Of a stretch of DNA of 7,303 bases, positions 6,399-7,303 are shown piece by piece (within the stretch, counting starts at the first letter, position 1; each line of letters opens with the position of its first letter). The stretch is from JAFMIT01 sp044341215 (GTDB taxonomy: Bacteria > Actinomycetota > Actinomycetes > S36-B12 > UBA5976). The translations under genes and the position numbers were made by a program. The notes beneath the pieces are model-generated. The model saw only the letters and a list, made by a program, of their open reading frames with translations. It had not been told where the DNA came from and ran no database searches. Location: positions 1-7,303 of the forward strand of contig JBIISC010000046.1 of assembly GCA_044341215.1 (NCBI GenBank). Direction: 5' to 3'.

Positions 6399-7303
6399 CT
6401 AAGCGTTTACGTGATCTAAAGTTCCCTTTTCAGGATCTGGAATCATGTCAGCTGTAAGACGCTTTCTGAAAATCCAATAAGTCCAGGTCTGGTAAACCAA
6501 AACTATTGGTGTCATTACAAGAGCAACGATGGTCATAATCTTCAATGTGCCTTCAGTTGAAGAAGCATTGACAATGTTTAGGCCAACTTCAGCGCGATCA
6601 ATGTTTGGCATCACGTTTGGATACATGAAACCAATTACAGAAGTTACTGCCATTGCCAATGTGACTGCACTGAAAGTAAATGCCCAACCTTCACGGCCTT
6701 TGTACATACTTGCTAAACCAACTAGCCACGAAACTGCTGCAATTAATACTGGAGCCCAAGTCCATGTGTTGTAGCTGTACGCGAGTTGTGCCCAAAGAAG
6801 GAATACGACTGCTAATGCAGTTGCGACTAAACCAAGTTTGATTGCAAGTGCACGAGCACGGAAACGTAGTTCGCCATCTGTTTTCAAGGAAATAAAGATT
6901 GCTCCATGAGTTAGAAATAGCGTAAGCGTCACTAAGCCGCCCAGAAGTCCAAATGGATTTAGTAGTGCCCAAAAGCCGCCGACATAAATGAATCCGCCAG
7001 ATGCGATTTCTTCGAGCTTGACGCCGCGAACCAAGTTTGCAAAAGCCACACCCCAAAGAAGGGCTGGCAAAAACGAACCAACCACGATTGCAATATCCCA
7101 ACGGCCACGCCATTTTGCATCGCCGTATTTGCTGCGATATTCAAATGCCACACCGCGAATAATCAGTGCGACCAAGATTAGGAATAGCGGCAAGTAAAAG
7201 CCGCTGAACAAAGTTGCGTACCACTCAGGAAATGCCGCGAATGTGGCACCGCCGGCGACAAGCAACCAGACTTCATTTCCATCCCATAGCGGTCCCAATG
7301 TTG
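6399..7303 (-). CDS. cydB: Cytochrome bd quinol oxidase subunit II, N-terminus off the right edge
   Basis: The visible 300 codons begin with TLGPLWDGNEVWLLVAGG, the conserved CydB region that in E. coli surrounds Trp57/Asp58, so about 50 residues are missing beyond the edge and the whole protein should be near 350 residues. A TTG at 7296-7298 is simply an internal Leu, not the start. Further family marks are YATLFSGFYLPLFLIL, RGVAFEYRSK, LNPFGLLGG and the C-terminal TWTYWIFRKRL. The hydrophobic segments repeat along the whole length, as expected for an integral membrane protein. CydB pairs with the haem-bearing CydA to reduce oxygen to water with quinol at low oxygen tension. cydA is expected just upstream, outside the window, together with the operon promoter. 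The order cydB-cydD-cydC-kinase on one strand with gaps of 21 bp or less indicates one transcript. Confidence 0.95.
   Translation of the reverse strand, partial: TLGPLWDGNEVWLLVAGGATFAAFPEWYATLFSGFYLPLFLILVALIIRGVAFEYRSKYGDAKWRGRWDIAIVVGSFLPALLWGVAFANLVRGVKLEEIASGGFIYVGGFWALLNPFGLLGGLVTLTLFLTHGAIFISLKTDGELRFRARALAIKLGLVATALAVVFLLWAQLAYSYNTWTWAPVLIAAVSWLVGLASMYKGREGWAFTFSAVTLAMAVTSVIGFMYPNVMPNIDRAEVGLNIVNASSTEGTLKIMTIVALVMTPIVLVYQTWTYWIFRKRLTADMIPDPEKGTLDHVNA

Noticed and set aside
6691..7113. 140-codon minus-strand frame inside cydB
   Set aside because: It is out of frame with CydB, which is conserved over the same interval; the Trp/Cys/Arg-rich product looks like a frame shadow.

Overview
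The window looks like a piece of a small-genome actinobacterial chromosome with moderate-to-low GC (mid-40s percent by sampling a few lines), tightly packed and with no intergenic gap over about 70 bp. The actinobacterial signature is strong: a response regulator and sensor kinase that match the mycobacterial DevR/DosR and DevS/DosT proteins motif for motif, a CpaE/Ssd-like ATPase of the actinobacterial Tad-pilus type, and -10 elements placed exactly six bases before a start codon, as in leaderless actinobacterial transcripts. A freshwater actinobacterium (acI/Nanopelagicales or similar) is a plausible host, but that is inference from composition and compactness.

Layout, left to right. Positions 1-528 (minus): 5' part of a CpaE/Ssd-like P-loop ATPase that runs off the left edge. 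597-1388 (minus): a carbon-nitrogen (nitrilase-superfamily) hydrolase with its complete catalytic set. 1389-1454: a 66-bp divergent control region. 1455-2105 (plus): a DevR/DosR-like LuxR-family response regulator. 2102-3211 (minus): a DevS-like histidine kinase with a single GAF domain, meeting the regulator tail to tail with overlapping stop codons. 3233-4804, 4801-6378 and 6399 to the right edge (all minus): cydC, cydD and the C-terminal 300 codons of cydB, which belong to a cyd operon transcribed from beyond the right edge, presumably after cydA.

How it fits together. CydB is a subunit of cytochrome bd quinol oxidase, the high-affinity terminal oxidase, and CydDC is the ABC exporter needed to assemble it. 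The kinase follows cydC so closely that it should be the last gene of the cyd operon. Its GAF domain keeps the histidine and tyrosine that in mycobacterial DosS are the proximal haem ligand and the distal gas-pocket residue. The regulator keeps the phosphorylation-site and DNA-contact residues of DosR. The simplest reading is a haem-based oxygen/redox two-component system physically built into the cytochrome bd operon, with the regulator on its own promoter on the opposite strand. The nitrilase and the pilus ATPase look like unrelated neighbours. No RNA genes, mobile elements, CRISPR arrays or convincing terminators were seen.
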